This document shows, one piece after another, positions 52,766-60,516 of a DNA stretch of 64,000 nt; positions within the stretch are counted from its first letter, which is position 1, and every line of letters starts with the position of its first letter. The position numbers and the translations under genes were made by a program. The notes under the pieces are model-generated. The model was not told where the DNA came from. It saw only the letters and a program-made list of their open reading frames with translations, and made no database searches. The stretch is from NCBI GenBank assembly GCA_021813325.1, contig JAKALA010000006.1, forward strand, positions 47,782 through 111,781, in the 5' to 3' direction. This DNA comes from a bacterium (GTDB taxonomy: Bacteria > Verrucomicrobiota > Verrucomicrobiia > Limisphaerales > UBA11358).

Positions 52766-53686
52766 ATGCTCGAAACCTTCAACACTCACCGGCCCTTGAT
52801 TTTTGGTCTGGCGTATCGAATGCTTGGACAAGTCGCCGAGGCAGAAGATCTGGTGCAGGAAGTCTGGTTGCGCTGGCAAAAACAGGAGATGGCCGTCATC
52901 CGCTCGCCCAAGGCCTGGTTCGTAACCACCACCACGCGCCTGTGCCTGGACCAGTTGCGCAGCGCCCGACGGCAGCGGGAAGAATATTACGGGGTGTGGC
53001 TGCCCGAACCCCTGCTGGAAACCGGCCCCACCGCGCCTGCGGCCGCCGGAGAACTGGCCGATTCGCTGAACATGGCCTTCATGTTCCTGTTGGAAACACT
53101 GGCCCCGATGGAACGGGCGGTGTTCTTGTTGCGCGAAGTGTTCGATTACGACTACGCCACCATTGGCGACATGGTGGGCCAGACCGAAACCAACTGCCGG
53201 CAGATTTTTCATCGGGCCAAAAAGGAGTTGTCTGTCCGTCCGCCGCAGGCCACTCCGCCCAGCGAACAAGCCCGGCAAATGGTAAAACAATTTGTGGCGG
53301 CTACCACTCACCGCCAGGTGCGCGAACTCGTGGGCATGCTCACGGACGACGCCACCATGTTCATTGACGGCGGCGGCCGGGTAAAAAGCGCTGGACGGCC
53401 TATTCGCACGTCCGATCGCGTCAGCCGTTATCTCATCGGCATCCAGAAGAAGATGCCAACAGACACCCTGGTCCAGTTTGTTCACCTCAACAGCCATCCC
53501 GGATACCTGCTGTCCACGGCGGGCAAAATTTTTTGCGCCCTCGCTTTTACCTTTGCCGGGTCGCGAATTCAAAGCATCTACAGCGTGCGCAATCCCGACA
53601 AGCTGCGGCATCTGGAACAGAGCTTGATCAGCCCCAACGCGCCGCCTCGCTCCTCCACCCTCACCACGAGCTTGTCCATGATGTAG
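52766..53686 (+). CDS. ECF41-type sigma factor with C-terminal SnoaL-like domain
   Basis: The 306-residue protein starts MLETFNTHRPLIFGLAYRML, then region 2 (AEAEDLVQEVWLRWQ), region 4 (ERAVFLLREVFDYDYATIGD) and a NTF2/SnoaL-like C-terminal domain. ECF41 signature motifs are all present: WLPEPLL between the two regions, DGGGRVKSAGRP, and NPDKLRHL near the end; in this group the C-terminal part takes the place of an anti-sigma factor. The last 13 codons (from about 53648) are antisense to the topoisomerase gene fragment at 53652-53757, so the natural C-terminus has been replaced or extended. The SDR gene directly upstream is the probable target. Confidence 0.92.
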   Translation: MLETFNTHRPLIFGLAYRMLGQVAEAEDLVQEVWLRWQKQEMAVIRSPKAWFVTTTTRLCLDQLRSARRQREEYYGVWLPEPLLETGPTAPAAAGELADSLNMAFMFLLETLAPMERAVFLLREVFDYDYATIGDMVGQTETNCRQIFHRAKKELSVRPPQATPPSEQARQMVKQFVAATTHRQVRELVGMLTDDATMFIDGGGRVKSAGRPIRTSDRVSRYLIGIQKKMPTDTLVQFVHLNSHPGYLLSTAGKIFCALAFTFAGSRIQSIYSVRNPDKLRHLEQSLISPNAPPRSSTLTTSLSMM

Positions 53687-53757
53687 TCCTTGCGTTCGGG
53701 TGTGTTCTTGCCCATGAAGAAATTCAGGATGGGCGCGAACTCCGTGCGCGGGGCGTG
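53652..53757 (-). pseudogene. Topoisomerase B 3'-end fragment 1
   Basis: Minus-strand translation HAPRTEFAPILNFFMGKNT, then PERKDYIMDKLVVRVEE, matches the last 36 residues of the intact gene at 60517-62361. Similarity starts exactly at the last sense codon (the stop is not kept: VEERGG) and ends at about 53757, two bases before the stop of mazF. The 3' end of the ECF41 gene runs into it from the other side. Confidence 0.88.
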
Positions 53758-53758
53758 C

Positions 53759-54088
53759 TCATGGCGCGAACATTTCGCCAAGCGTATCCAGCGCGGCATC
53801 AGCAGTGGCGGCGTCCAGTTTGCCGAGCCGTTTGACCAAACGCACTTTGTCTACCGCGCGGATTTGATCCAGCGCAATTTCGCCGGTCTTGCCTTGAAAC
53901 GTCACCGCCATACGTGTCGGCCAGCCACGACAAACCGTCGTCATGGGGGCGATGATGACCGTGGAAACCGCGCGGTTCAATTCATCGGGAGAAACAATCA
54001 GGCACGAACGGGTTTTGGCTGTTTCCGCGCCGGTGGCCGGATCAAGCCGCACCAGAAAAATCTGGAAGCGTTCAATCACCATTGCCAA
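53759..54088 (-). CDS. mazF: MazF/PemK-family endoribonuclease toxin
   Basis: The 109-residue toxin shows the MazF barrel: VIERFQIFLVRLDPATGAE, KTRSCLIVSPDELNRAVS with the active-site Arg, TVIIAPMTTVCRGWPTRM with the Thr, FQGKTGEIALDQIRAVDK and VRLVKRLGKLDAATADAALD. The length is normal. It overlaps its antitoxin gene by 13 bases, the usual translational coupling. Its stop lies two bases from topoisomerase fragment 1, so it directly borders the repeated junction. It would cleave mRNA when the antitoxin is lost, helping to keep this DNA block in the genome. Confidence 0.93.
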   Translation of the reverse strand: MAMVIERFQIFLVRLDPATGAETAKTRSCLIVSPDELNRAVSTVIIAPMTTVCRGWPTRMAVTFQGKTGEIALDQIRAVDKVRLVKRLGKLDAATADAALDTLGEMFAP

Positions 54089-54279
54089 TCCCTGGCGTCG
54101 AAATCATTTTTCAACTGCCGCGTGGCCGTCAAATCATCGGCAGCGGCTCGCGAATGGCGGAAGGCTTTGCTCCAGTTGGCGCGGGCTTTGCGGCGCGGGC
54201 GCAACAGCAGACCCTTGGACGACGGCTGCAATTCCAAGCCGTAAGGCCAGCGGTTCAGTTCAATCGCCATTGTTTTCAT
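54076..54279 (-). CDS. mazE: MazE-like antitoxin
   Basis: The 67-residue protein starts at ATG 54279 (MKTMAIELNRWPYGLEL). An AbrB/MazE-like N-terminal part (GLELQPSSKGLLLRPRRKAR) is followed by the toxin-binding tail WSKAFRHSRAAADDL and an acidic C-terminal end FDARDWQW, which is typical of this antitoxin type. It precedes and overlaps mazF. An in-frame ATG at 54306 is possible but gives an untypical start. Confidence 0.82.
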   Translation of the reverse strand: MKTMAIELNRWPYGLELQPSSKGLLLRPRRKARANWSKAFRHSRAAADDLTATRQLKNDFDARDWQW

Positions 54280-54316
54280 GCAAATAGTTTTCACCAGTCG
54301 GACCATTTAGTCAATT

Positions 54317-54500
54317 TCACTCCTTTACCGACACGGCTGGCCGCCGGTTTTCCGCGAAGGCGTGAATGTCCTTTTCCCCGGAACGCAGGAAGTCCAGAAA
54401 GTCCACGCCCATGTATTTGCAGGTTTGGCAGACGCTCAAGAAGACGAAGACTGGCTCTTGAGCGTTTAGCCGTTCGGTAGTCCTGTCGCTTTAATCTCAC
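54317..54500 (-). pseudogene. Transposase C-terminal remnant, IS66-like
   Basis: The minus strand reads RTTERLNAQEPVFVFLSVC, then QTCKYMGVDFLDFLRSGEK, DIHAFAENRR and a stop at 54317. The C-Q-T-C...G-V-x-F-L-x-F-L-x-S-G-E pattern resembles the end of IS66-type or related transposases. Nothing upstream belongs to it, so only the tail is left. It abuts the nuclease-like fragment. Confidence 0.5.
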
Positions 54501-54712
54501 TTAACGAACCTCTCCGCTGCCGGCGACGCGGCGGCATCTCCGGTTGGATATTCGCTGACGAGGCGTTGAGATTGAGTTTCGCGGTAAGTGTCGTTTTGCG
54601 TCTTGAACCATTCCGCGTAGGTGTTGCCGCTGGCGGGTTCGCCATTCGCCCGCAGCCAGCATTTGGTTGGGCATTTGAGAAACGCCGCAAACAAGTCAGG
54701 CGTGATCTTCAT
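54497..54712 (-). pseudogene. N-terminal fragment of a RecB/Cas4-like nuclease family protein
   Basis: The 71-residue frame begins MKITPDLFAAFLKCPTKCWL, then RANGEPASGNTYAEWFK. The F..CP.KCWL start is the N-terminal Cys motif of RecB/Cas4-like iron-sulphur nucleases, many of which are fused to helicases (several hundred residues). Here the frame stops after 71 residues beside the transposase remnant, so it is truncated. The family assignment is tentative. Confidence 0.45.
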
Positions 54713-54756
54713 GCGCCAGTTTATCACATATTCTGGCGCAGGTCGCTTTTAACGCA

Positions 54757-54834
54757 TCACTCCTCCACCGGCACGACGAGGCTGTCCCTGATGTAGTCCT
54801 TGCGTTCGGGTGTGTTCTTGCCCATGAAGAAATT
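54757..54834 (-). pseudogene. Topoisomerase B 3'-end fragment 2
   Basis: The minus strand reads NFFMGKNTPERKDYIRDS then LVVPVEE and a TGA stop. It equals the last 25 residues of the topoisomerase gene at 60517-62361. The similarity ends sharply at 54834, after the codons for NFF. The stop codon differs from that of the intact gene (TAA). Confidence 0.88.
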
Positions 54835-54970
54835 GGCCGCAGCGGGAAGATTCCCGACTGCCAATCAAAATGCGAGTGGCGCTTTCGGGCTTTGCCCCTC
54901 GAATTAATAGTTAAAAAAATCAGGTGCGGCTTGAACTGGTGGATTTCTTCCGATTAAGCTCACCGCAAAG

Positions 54971-57070
54971 ATGAGCAAAGCATCCAAATCACGCCCTTGC
55001 CCCGCCTTGGGCCACGAGATCACTCCGGCGGACTGCGGCGAGCAACGCCAGAGCCGGCTGATCTGTCCGGCAGACTGTCCGCACAATCCGTTTGCGCCGG
55101 CTAATTACTCGCATTTGCTTGAAATTGAAGACCGGCTGGATCGGCTAACCCTGGAAAAACTGTCGGCATCCACGCCGGATCGGACAGCCCTGGAACGCGA
55201 AATCTCAAAGGCAACACGACAGGGACTCGATGCGATTCATGCTTTTTGCGTCTGGCAAATTTTTTTCGCGCAGGACGCGCGGCAAACCACCCTCGCCCGG
55301 CGCTGGGAAAAATCCGGCCTGGCCGGCCTCAAAAACGACGAGCGGATTCTGCTGCGCTCCAAAATGCAAATCCGCGTGATCCTGCTGGAAATCCACCGCG
55401 TGCTGGCCAACGGGCAGGTTGAGGGTGTGGACTTGTTGTCGGCCAACCCGACGCCGATGATTTTTCAGGACCGCAGCCTGGCGGGCATGGCCACGCGCTT
55501 CGCGACGCTGCTCGGCTGGGTCTATCCGTTGCCGCATTTCTGGCGCTTGAGCGGCACGGCGATGGTTCTCCCGGCGGTCGCGCAGTTGGCCGCGCCCGAA
55601 ATCGTCCGGGAAATCGTGCAGCATCTGGGTGGACCGGTAACGGAGCCGGAAATGCGCCGGTGGCTGGCGGAACATTTCCTGAAATTTAGCGACGCCCAAA
55701 CCGCCGTGTCACTGAAGAGACGCCAGCAGATGTTCGCCGGAATTGACGCCAAGTTCGGCAAGGTGGTTTACGAACTGCGGGCGCCGTTCGCCCAATGTCG
55801 CGACCGGTTGAACGCTGTGCCGGAGGTGCATATGGGCGATCTGACGCCAGCCGAGAATAACGAGGGCTTCGTTGAAGCGCGGGACTGGATTGACAAACCC
55901 GGAAAATCGCAGCCGCTGACCATGCCCGGCGGGCAAATGATGCTGGGCCGGGTGCTGTTGGGCCAGTCGTTCTGGCGGCTGGAAACGATGGGCGCGGAAA
56001 AGCTGGCCCGCCTGCGCCGCCAGTTCGAAAGGCAGATGGGCGAACGGGTGCGTTTTTCCGCTGAACGGGTGGATGATCTGGGCGCGCAATTGAATGCCAA
56101 GGGGCCGGCGGTGAATGAACCGCTGGTGCCGCCCCGGCTTCTGGAAAACCCTGAACAAATTGCGCTGGCTTCATCCCGCGTGCCGACATTGCCGCCGGGA
56201 ACGTCGCTAAAAAACGCCGAGGCCGAAATGCTGCGCGCCGCCGACCAGGCATTTCTCAATGATTCGGTTCCCGCGCTGGGCGGCTTGACGCCGCGCCAAG
56301 CCGCGCTGGATCCGGGCTGGCGACCAAAGCTAATTCAACTCATGAAACAGCGGGTGCAGAGCCACGACCAGCGCAACCTGCAAACCGGCCGCACGGATGA
56401 CATCAACTGGATGCTCCGGGAACTGCAACTGGACGAATTGGATTTTGAGCCGCCGCCCTGGCGCCCGCCGCCGCCGAAGCTGGAACACGACACTGAGGAT
56501 TCGGAAACGATGCCGGAACTTGACGAGCCGGTGGACGTGGATCCCAATCGCCCGCCCGCGCCGCCGTTGCCGGATCAACCGTTGGACATCGAGGAAGCCT
56601 CCGAACGGCTGGAGGATGCTATGGAACTGTTTGAAACCGCCGCCGAGGCCGAACAGGAACTGCGAGCCAGCGGCGCGACGCTGCTGGAGGATGCCGAAGA
56701 ACTGACGCGGGATCTGATGACGGAAGCGGATTTCTGTTTTGCCATTCCGTTTCTGTTGCAGATCTGGTTCGCGTTGGTGCCGTCCGGCTGCCGCGCCCCG
56801 GAAATTGATTTTGAGGAGCTGGGAAAAAACTTCGCCGCCAATCTGCGTGAACTGGAGAAGAGCGCGAAGGCGGCCACGCCCCAAAAACTACAGGCGTTTT
56901 TTCAAAAAGGCCCCCAGCCTGAAATGATGCTTGTGCTGTTGGGAGCCTTTATTCCCGCTTCAACGGATGCGCCCGAGGAAATTCGGCCGTCACCAGACGC
57001 CCAGCCCGTGATTTTGGCGCTGTTGAAAACCGTGGTGGAAACATTGGATGCGGCCCTGCGCCGAAAATGA
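54971..57070 (+). CDS. Large unknown protein with N-terminal Cys motif
   Basis: I do not recognise this 699-residue protein as a named family. The N-terminus has four cysteines in CPALGHEITPADCG and LICPADCPHNPFAP (Cys 10, 22, 32, 36), suggesting a zinc site. A helical part follows (40-290). Around residue 430, LGGLTPRQAALDPGWRPKLI resembles the small LGG-x-TPR-x-A element found in MbcA/ParS-type antitoxins and SEC-C/plasmid proteins. Residues 490-560 are acidic and Pro-rich (DFEPPPWRPPPPKLE), the rest helical. No signal peptide or membrane helix. It is the only gene between topoisomerase fragments 2 and 3, so it looks like the cargo of one insertion event. Confidence 0.8.
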   Translation: MSKASKSRPCPALGHEITPADCGEQRQSRLICPADCPHNPFAPANYSHLLEIEDRLDRLTLEKLSASTPDRTALEREISKATRQGLDAIHAFCVWQIFFAQDARQTTLARRWEKSGLAGLKNDERILLRSKMQIRVILLEIHRVLANGQVEGVDLLSANPTPMIFQDRSLAGMATRFATLLGWVYPLPHFWRLSGTAMVLPAVAQLAAPEIVREIVQHLGGPVTEPEMRRWLAEHFLKFSDAQTAVSLKRRQQMFAGIDAKFGKVVYELRAPFAQCRDRLNAVPEVHMGDLTPAENNEGFVEARDWIDKPGKSQPLTMPGGQMMLGRVLLGQSFWRLETMGAEKLARLRRQFERQMGERVRFSAERVDDLGAQLNAKGPAVNEPLVPPRLLENPEQIALASSRVPTLPPGTSLKNAEAEMLRAADQAFLNDSVPALGGLTPRQAALDPGWRPKLIQLMKQRVQSHDQRNLQTGRTDDINWMLRELQLDELDFEPPPWRPPPPKLEHDTEDSETMPELDEPVDVDPNRPPAPPLPDQPLDIEEASERLEDAMELFETAAEAEQELRASGATLLEDAEELTRDLMTEADFCFAIPFLLQIWFALVPSGCRAPEIDFEELGKNFAANLRELEKSAKAATPQKLQAFFQKGPQPEMMLVLLGAFIPASTDAPEEIRPSPDAQPVILALLKTVVETLDAALRRK

Positions 57071-57115
57071 AGCCGTCCACCGTTTCTTCAGATGGAGACC
57101 GGCGGGACGCCCTGC

Positions 57116-57326
57116 CTACTCCTCCACCGGCACCACGAGGCTGTCCATGATGTAATCCTTGCGCTCCGGCATGTTCTTGCCCATCCAGAAATTGAAGATG
57201 GGCGCGGACTCGACGCGCGGCGCAAATTCAATTTTGCTCGGGCGCATCTGTTTGCCGATGAACTGCGCGAATTCCTTCGGGCTGATTTCGCCCTGGCCTA
57301 TGAATGGCGTGATCCCCGGCTTGCTG
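57116..57326 (-). pseudogene. Topoisomerase B 3'-end fragment 3
   Basis: This is the longest copy. The minus strand reads KPGITPFIGQGEISPKEF, AQFIGKQMRPSKIEFAP, RVESAPIFNFWMGKNMPE and RKDYIMDSLVVPVEE with a TAG stop. It matches the last 70 residues of the gene at 60517-62361, with about ten replacements, so it is not a recent copy. It has no start codon or upstream domain. Confidence 0.9.
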
Positions 57327-57392
57327 TTGGTTAGAAACTTCTAATGTTCGCTTAACTCTTTTCCAATCCGTCATCGGCGACACTGGGCGCGT

Positions 57393-57998
57393 ATGAAACA
57401 AACATTCATCCTCTTAATCGGCGCCGCGTTCGCGGCGGTAACCACGGCTCAAGCCAGCGTTTCCCAACAGACGCTCGACAACCTCAACGCCGCCTTCCAA
57501 GGCGAATCTAATGCGGCGCATCGCTATGAAGCGTTTGCCAGAAAAGCCGACAGCGAAGGCTACGTTTATGCCGCGCGCTTGTTCCGGGCCGCCTCAAAAG
57601 CCGAGTCCATCCACCGGGAAACGCACAAAAAAACGATTTTGGAACTCGGCGGCAAAATCAAGGACTTCAAACTCGACGAAGTGAAACCCGGCATGACGGC
57701 GGAAAATCTCCAGGCCGCCATCAAGGGTGAAAGCTACGAACGCGACACCATGTATCCGGAATTTATCGCGCTGGCAAAAAAAGACGGGTCGAAACCTGCT
57801 CTCCGCACGCTGCTCTATGCTCAAAAAGCCGAAGTGGAACATGCCAAGCTTTATCAGGACGCCCTCGACAATCTCGGCAAGAACGCGGACCTGACCATTT
57901 ACGTATGCAAAGTTTGCGGCTACACCGTCAACAAGCTGCCTGCCAGCAATTGTCCAAGCTGTCGTGAACCGGCAAGCAATTACGAACTCATCAATTAA
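57393..57998 (+). CDS. Exported rubrerythrin
   Basis: The 201-residue protein has a four-helix di-iron domain with the carboxylates in FQGESNAAHRYEAFARKAD, AESIHRETHKKTILELG, IKGESYERDTMYPEFIALA and QKAEVEHAKLYQDAL, and a C-terminal rubredoxin-like iron site (YVCKVCGYTV, NCPSCREP). Rubrerythrins reduce hydrogen peroxide in the cytoplasm of anaerobes. This one begins with a clear signal peptide (MKQTFILLIGAAFAAVTTAQ), so it should act outside the cytoplasmic membrane, which is unusual. It is followed by a DUF2231 membrane protein, 11 bases downstream, a possible electron donor or partner. Confidence 0.92.
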   Translation: MKQTFILLIGAAFAAVTTAQASVSQQTLDNLNAAFQGESNAAHRYEAFARKADSEGYVYAARLFRAASKAESIHRETHKKTILELGGKIKDFKLDEVKPGMTAENLQAAIKGESYERDTMYPEFIALAKKDGSKPALRTLLYAQKAEVEHAKLYQDALDNLGKNADLTIYVCKVCGYTVNKLPASNCPSCREPASNYELIN

Positions 57999-58009
57999 CC
58001 GAGCCGCTT

Positions 58010-58546
58010 ATGAACTTCCTTCCCGCCATCCCGGATCCATTGCACCCCGCGCTGGTTCACTTCCCGATCGTGCTGATCCTGCTGGGAACCATAACATCCG
58101 TCCTCGCCGTGTTCTGGCGCAAAGGGTATGTGCCTGCCTTCGCCGCTGCGCTGCTGCTGCTGGGCGCAATCGGCGCGTGGGCGTCGGTGGCCACAGGAAA
58201 ATCCGACGGTGGACTTATTGAAAATACAAGCGTTGGGGTTGAAGCTCTGTTGGAAGCCCATGAAAACTGGGCGGAACGCACCTTGACGGCGGCGGCCATC
58301 GCAGCCGCGATGGCGGCGGCATCCGTGGCGCTGTTCCGATTCCCCCGCGTTGAGCGGGGCGTCGCTGTTGCCGCCGCATTCGCCGCCATGGTGGCGGCAT
58401 GGATGGTGTATGAAACGGGGCATCGGGGCGGCGCGCTGGTTTATCAGCATGGCGCCGGTGTGAACACTACGAGCGCCACCACCGTTTTGGAAACTTCAGC
58501 CGTGGCTCAATCAAGTGAAAGCTTGAAGGAGCGGGACCGGGATTGA
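58010..58546 (+). CDS. DUF2231 membrane protein
   Basis: The 178-residue protein begins with the DUF2231 signature PDPLHPALVHFPIVLILLGT and has four membrane helices (about 15-35, 42-62, 92-110 and 118-136), with a polar C-terminal tail (140-178). Conserved His residues in the first motif and in AHENWAERTL and ETGHRGGALVYQHG suggest haem or metal binding; in other genomes DUF2231 proteins accompany cytochromes and redox proteins. The gene follows the exported rubrerythrin by 11 bases and is most likely its partner. Confidence 0.87.
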   Translation: MNFLPAIPDPLHPALVHFPIVLILLGTITSVLAVFWRKGYVPAFAAALLLLGAIGAWASVATGKSDGGLIENTSVGVEALLEAHENWAERTLTAAAIAAAMAAASVALFRFPRVERGVAVAAAFAAMVAAWMVYETGHRGGALVYQHGAGVNTTSATTVLETSAVAQSSESLKERDRD

Positions 58547-58611
58547 AACCGTGGGTTTGAGGTGCCGACCGCTTGCGGTTGGAGCAAATCTTCGCTAAAC
58601 AAGGTGACGTC

Positions 58612-59292
58612 GTGAAAATTCTATTGGCAGAAGATGACAGCAAGCTGCTGCGGCATCTCGCCGCCGGTTTGCGCGAGGCCGGCCACACGGTGGATTGCGC
58701 GCACGACGGCGCCGAGGCGCGCTGGGCGGCGGAGAATGGCGCGCACGATGTGCTGGTGCTCGACATCATGATGCCGCAACTGGATGGCGTTACCCTCGTG
58801 CGCAATCTGCGCCGGCGTGGTTTGGCAGTGCCGATTCTATTCATCACGGCGCGAGGCGAAGTGCGGGATCGCGTGGCCGGTCTGGACGCCGGCGCGGATG
58901 ATTACCTTGTAAAGCCGTTCTCGCTGGACGAACTCCTCGCGCGGTTGCGGGCGCTCGGACGCCGCCAACGGGGCGAATTGAATCACCTTTTGCGCGTCAG
59001 CGACTTGGAAATAGATCTGGTGGCACACACTGTCAAACGGGGCGAACGCCAGATTGAGCTGACGAACCGCGAGTTTGCCCTGCTGGAATTTCTCGCCCAA
59101 GCCTCGCCCAAAACGGTCGGAAAAACAGCAATCGTGGAGCATGTGTGGGATCAACATTTCGACGGCGGCACCAATGTCGTGAACGTTTATATCAATTACC
59201 TCCGGGCGAAGGTTGATTTGCCGGACGAGCCTTCACTCATCCGCACCGTGCGCGGCGTCGGCTTCGCGCTGGTGCCACCGGAGGCCGCATGA
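58612..59292 (+). CDS. OmpR/PhoB-family response regulator
   Basis: The 226-residue protein has a receiver (VKILLAEDDSKLLRHLAAGL; phospho-Asp in DVLVLDIMMPQLDGVTLVRN; Lys in DDYLVKPFSLDELLARLRAL) and a winged helix (about 128-220; LTNREFALLEFLAQASPKTV, GGTNVVNVYINYLRAKVD, RTVRGVGFALV). A GTG at 58612, preceded by AAGGTGA, is the likely start; a TTG 39 bases earlier is less so. It overlaps the sensor kinase gene by four bases (ATGA). It resembles the CusR/copper-type group. The rubrerythrin and DUF2231 genes upstream may be its targets. Confidence 0.93.
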   Translation: MKILLAEDDSKLLRHLAAGLREAGHTVDCAHDGAEARWAAENGAHDVLVLDIMMPQLDGVTLVRNLRRRGLAVPILFITARGEVRDRVAGLDAGADDYLVKPFSLDELLARLRALGRRQRGELNHLLRVSDLEIDLVAHTVKRGERQIELTNREFALLEFLAQASPKTVGKTAIVEHVWDQHFDGGTNVVNVYINYLRAKVDLPDEPSLIRTVRGVGFALVPPEAA

Positions 59293-60326
59293 AATCGCTG
59301 CGCTGGCGGCTCACACTTTGGTTCAGCCTCAGCATGCTCGTCGTAGTGACGGGGCTGATTCTGACCGCCCGCTGGCATCTGGATTACGAATTGCGCCAGG
59401 AAAAATGGGAACACACCACGCCACTGCATCCCGACTGGATTCTGCATGGCAGCTATAGTGACACGGAGGTTCAGGAAATTCTGGGCGAGCTGGTGAGATT
59501 TTGGATTCTGGTGGCGGTTCCGCTGGTTTCGCTGGCGCTGGTTTCCGCTTTTTTCATCGCGCGCCGTTCGATTCGGCCGGTTCAGGAATTAAATCGCCAG
59601 CTTTCGAATCTCGGCCCGAACACGCTGGCGGAACGGCTGCACGCGCCGGACGTGGATCCGGAAGTGGGCGAACTGGTCCGCCGCGTCAATGAGTTGCTCG
59701 CCCGGCTGGAACAGGCGTTTACCCACTTGCAGGAATACACCACCCAGGTGGCCCATGAATTGCGAACGCCGTTGCAGTTGATGCGGCTGCAGATCGAGGC
59801 CAACGCGGCGGGAATGAAACCTGAACTGGCGGAGGAGTTGCAGGAGGAACTCGCGCGGCTGACCAGCCACGTCGAAAACGCGTTGACCATTGCCCGCGCC
59901 GAGCAAGGCCGGCTGGAACTACGGCCCGAACCTCTGGTGTTGAAAGACTTCCTCAACGACACGCTTGAACTGTTTTCCCGGCTGGCCCAGAACGAGGGCC
60001 GACGTTTGCTCTGGTCCTGTCCTCCGGAGATCGTGGTGCAAGTGGATCGCGGCACTCTCAAGCAAACCCTTTTCAATTTGCTTTCCAACGCCTTGAATCA
60101 TGGCAAGCAGGACATCCTGCTTCGGGTCCGCCCGCATCGCGGCTGCGTCACTCTCCTCCTCGGCAATCGTGTGGCGGAGCGGACGCAGCCATCCCGGCAA
60201 GGATTGGGCATCGGGCTTCGGCTCGTTCAAGCCTTGACCAGCCAGATGGAGCAAACCCGGCTGGTCATCCGTCACCGAAGTTTTTTCTGGGTCCGACTCC
60301 AATTGCCAATAGCCAAGCAATCATGA
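59289..60326 (+). CDS. Sensor histidine kinase (HAMP-HisKA-HATPase)
   Basis: The 345-residue kinase has two membrane helices (about 8-27, WFSLSMLVVVTGLILTA, and 65-88, FWILVAVPLVSLALVSAFFI) enclosing a very short outer loop of some 35 residues, then a HAMP linker (RRSIRPVQELNRQLSNLG), the His in YTTQVAHELRTPLQLMRLQI and an ATPase domain (TLKQTLFNLLSNALNHGKQD, GLGIGLRLVQALTSQM). The N-box is standard, but the usual DxGxG G1 box is weak (LLLGNRVAERTQPSRQG), so ATP binding may be altered. The small outer loop fits sensing of a metal or membrane signal. It is translated together with the regulator upstream. Confidence 0.92.
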   Translation: MKSLRWRLTLWFSLSMLVVVTGLILTARWHLDYELRQEKWEHTTPLHPDWILHGSYSDTEVQEILGELVRFWILVAVPLVSLALVSAFFIARRSIRPVQELNRQLSNLGPNTLAERLHAPDVDPEVGELVRRVNELLARLEQAFTHLQEYTTQVAHELRTPLQLMRLQIEANAAGMKPELAEELQEELARLTSHVENALTIARAEQGRLELRPEPLVLKDFLNDTLELFSRLAQNEGRRLLWSCPPEIVVQVDRGTLKQTLFNLLSNALNHGKQDILLRVRPHRGCVTLLLGNRVAERTQPSRQGLGIGLRLVQALTSQMEQTRLVIRHRSFFWVRLQLPIAKQS

Positions 60327-60516
60327 ATCACCTGCGCGACATCAGCATCGGCAATTGGCCAACGCGTTCAAGGTGCCGCAGAAAGTGTGATCCGTCATGG
60401 ATGGTTTGCGTTGCCACATCGTTTCCGGAAACCCGTCAAATCAGCGTAAAGATTTCCGTTAACTTTCCTGGCCCGGTTGTATTTACAGTCGGCATCAAGC
60501 CGGCAGGCACTATGCT

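Noticed and set aside
53578..53799. Minus-strand frame of 73 residues at 53578-53799 as a gene of its own
   Set aside because: It is the topoisomerase 3' fragment extended by chance at both sides; it has no independent start or domain.
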